A stretch of 64,000 nt of DNA from Hyphomonadaceae bacterium UBA5336 (GTDB lineage: Bacteria; Pseudomonadota; Alphaproteobacteria; Caulobacterales; Hyphomonadaceae), in the NCBI GenBank assembly GCA_002408125.1, contig DHQO01000004.1:56137-120136 (forward strand), read 5' to 3'. The notes beneath the pieces were generated by a model, which was not told where the DNA came from, made no database searches, and saw nothing but the letters and a program-made list of their open reading frames with translations. How positions within the stretch are numbered: the first letter of the stretch is position 1; each line of letters begins with the position of its first letter. The translations under genes and the position numbers were made by a program. Below, one piece after another: positions 62,715 through 64,000 of the stretch.

Positions 62715-63810
62715 CCGCAACGACCTGCATGCGGCGGTAAAAGCCGGCATCCTGGACGAGGCCACGTCCGGCGCGCTGGAGCGTTTCCTGGCGCGCCGCA
62801 ATGGGGCCGATGCCAGCGGCGACCCGGAATCCCTGCGTTTCCTGGCCAATCTCAACGACATCTTCCTGTCGATCGGGATCGTGCTCCTGCTCTCCGGCCT
62901 GATTGCCCTGTTCGGAAAGCTGCTGCTGCCGGAAGAGCCGACGCCGCTGCTCGGCGCGGCCGCGCTTGTTCCCTCCATCCTCGCGGCCTGGGGCCTGGCA
63001 GAATATTTCTGCAAGCGCCGGCGCCTTTTACTGCCCTCCATTGTCCTGTGCACGGCGTTCAGCCTGCTCACCGGGCTCGCCGCCTCGCTGGTCGTCGGCA
63101 ATGGCGCGGTCGACGAGATCGCCAGCACGGGCGATGCGTTCTACGCCATCGGCAATCTCGGCATGCTCGGTGGACTGACGACCGGTGCAGCCGCGCTCGC
63201 CTTCTTCCTGCGCTTCCGCCTGCCCTTTGCGCTCTTCGTGCTCGCCATCGCGCTCGCCGTGACGGCCTATTCGGGCGTGGCCTTCTTCGGCAATACCGGC
63301 CTTGTCATCGGCGGGACGATGAGCATGATTGTCGGCCTCATCACCCTGGCCGTGGCGATCTTCCTCGACGCCGGCGATCCGCAACGCCTGACGCGCCGCT
63401 CCGACCATGCCTTCTGGCTGCACCTGGCCGCCGCGCCGCAGATCATTCTCGGCCTGCGCGGGCTCACGCTCGGCTTTTTCGGCGGGAGTGCGCAGACCAT
63501 GCCGGCCTCGATCCTGCTCGCCTCGCTGCTCGGCTTTGCCCTGCTCTCGCTCGCGCTCAACCGCCGCGCGCTGATTGTCTCCAGCCTGGTCACCTATGCC
63601 ATCGCGATCACCGCCCTGATCGGGAATATGGGCCTCGGCGTCGTCAACACGACCATCTTCACCCTCATCGTGCTCGGCAGCGCGGTCGTGCTGATCGGCG
63701 GCGGCTGGTCGACGGCGCGGCGCATGGTGCTCGCCATCCTGCCGCGCGGCGGGCTGTTCTCCCGCATCTTCCCCGACGAAGATGCACCGCCGGGACTTGC
63801 GCGCGCGTAA
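62707..63810 (+). CDS. Polytopic membrane protein between hslV and hslU
   Basis: A 367-aa protein with about 9-10 hydrophobic segments after a soluble N-terminal region (MFDRNDLHAAVKAGILDEAT). That N-terminal pattern (helix with 'aGil' and 'L..fl.r') resembles the DUF2157 membrane family, but I do not claim membership. It overlaps hslV by 8 nt and ends 20 nt before hslU, so it is co-transcribed with the protease. Function unknown; it might couple HslUV to a membrane substrate, or be a passenger. Confidence 0.75.
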   Translation: MFDRNDLHAAVKAGILDEATSGALERFLARRNGADASGDPESLRFLANLNDIFLSIGIVLLLSGLIALFGKLLLPEEPTPLLGAAALVPSILAAWGLAEYFCKRRRLLLPSIVLCTAFSLLTGLAASLVVGNGAVDEIASTGDAFYAIGNLGMLGGLTTGAAALAFFLRFRLPFALFVLAIALAVTAYSGVAFFGNTGLVIGGTMSMIVGLITLAVAIFLDAGDPQRLTRRSDHAFWLHLAAAPQIILGLRGLTLGFFGGSAQTMPASILLASLLGFALLSLALNRRALIVSSLVTYAIAITALIGNMGLGVVNTTIFTLIVLGSAVVLIGGGWSTARRMVLAILPRGGLFSRIFPDEDAPPGLARA

Positions 63811-63830
63811 GGCCGTGCCAAATACGGCAG

Positions 63831-64000
63831 ATGACAGATCTTACACCCCGGGAAATCGTCTCCGAACTCGACCGCCACATTGTCGGCCAGTCCGGCGCCA
63901 AGCGCGCCGTCGCCATCGCCCTCAGGAATCGCTGGCGCCGCAAGCAGGTCGGCGGAGACCTCGCCCATGAGATCACCCCGAAGAACATCCTGATGATCGG
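63831..64000 (+). CDS. hslU: ATP-dependent protease ATPase subunit HslU (3' end missing)
   Basis: The first 56 codons of HslU (clpY), cut by the window end. MTDLTPREIVSELDRHIVGQ is followed by KRAVAIALRNRWRRKQV and ITPKNILMIG, which leads to the Walker A site just beyond the end. ATP-driven unfoldase partner of HslV. Confidence 0.92.
   Translation, partial: MTDLTPREIVSELDRHIVGQSGAKRAVAIALRNRWRRKQVGGDLAHEITPKNILMI

Overview
The window is GC-rich (about 65% by eye), densely coding chromosomal DNA from an alphaproteobacterium. Markers of that class include a DUF1476 / F1-ATPase zeta-type gene divergent from purC, a DUF1674 (SdhAF4-type) gene, an NDUFA9-like oxidoreductase and the sucCDAB block. 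Overall style (many small lipoproteins, a heparinase II/III gene near purH, a PUFA-type synthase) suggests a marine Maricaulales/Hyphomonadaceae-like organism; the genus is not determined. No rRNA, tRNA, CRISPR array, IS element or prophage was recognised.

Layout. 1-1557: 3' end of a gene with 14 tandem Cys-rich repeats behind an M48-like tail. 1665-8356: GST, aldehyde dehydrogenase, DUF1476, purC-purS, a tyrosine phosphatase, an ATP-grasp protein and a PfkB kinase. 8495-18821: an orphan secreted protein, a DUF1674 protein, htpX-rsmB, a glycine-zipper lipoprotein, rpe, heparinase II/III, a CapD-like enzyme and purH. 18822-26154: a 37-aa membrane micro-ORF, a TAXI-type binding protein, a LytTR regulator, lipoproteins, a carotenoid oxygenase, a PhoD-like phosphatase and an MFS carrier. 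26302-34213: the TCA block sucC-sucD-sucA-sucB with mdh convergent to it. 34296-37412: a GRAM/PH-like protein, HxlR and LysR regulators and an NDUFA9-like protein.

37478-51050 is the most distinctive region: a PUFA/secondary-lipid synthase locus. Read right to left on the minus strand it encodes a PfaD-type enoyl reductase, a KS-MAT-ACP-ACP protein, a ketoreductase (KR), and a 2031-aa KS-CLF-AT-DH-DH protein. A phosphopantetheinyl transferase on the plus strand overlaps the end of the last gene and could activate the ACPs. The ACP and KR frames meet at a T TTT TTT heptamer one codon before the stop. A -1 shift there would join them into one protein of about 1769 aa, as in classical PfaA; a homopolymer sequencing error or a genuine split is also possible.

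51272-64000: a DUF6607-like lipoprotein divergent from an 81-aa protein that looks like a TonB-dependent receptor with its middle deleted, with two Fur-box-like motifs between them; then purA, a flavin monooxygenase, a divergent ribbon-helix-helix / AbrB-like regulator pair sharing an 18-bp direct repeat, a PagL-like deacylase, an SDR, a methyltransferase with hisB, a membrane EAL protein, and hslV and hslU separated by a membrane-protein gene. Several intrinsic terminators and palindromic intergenic repeats are listed separately.
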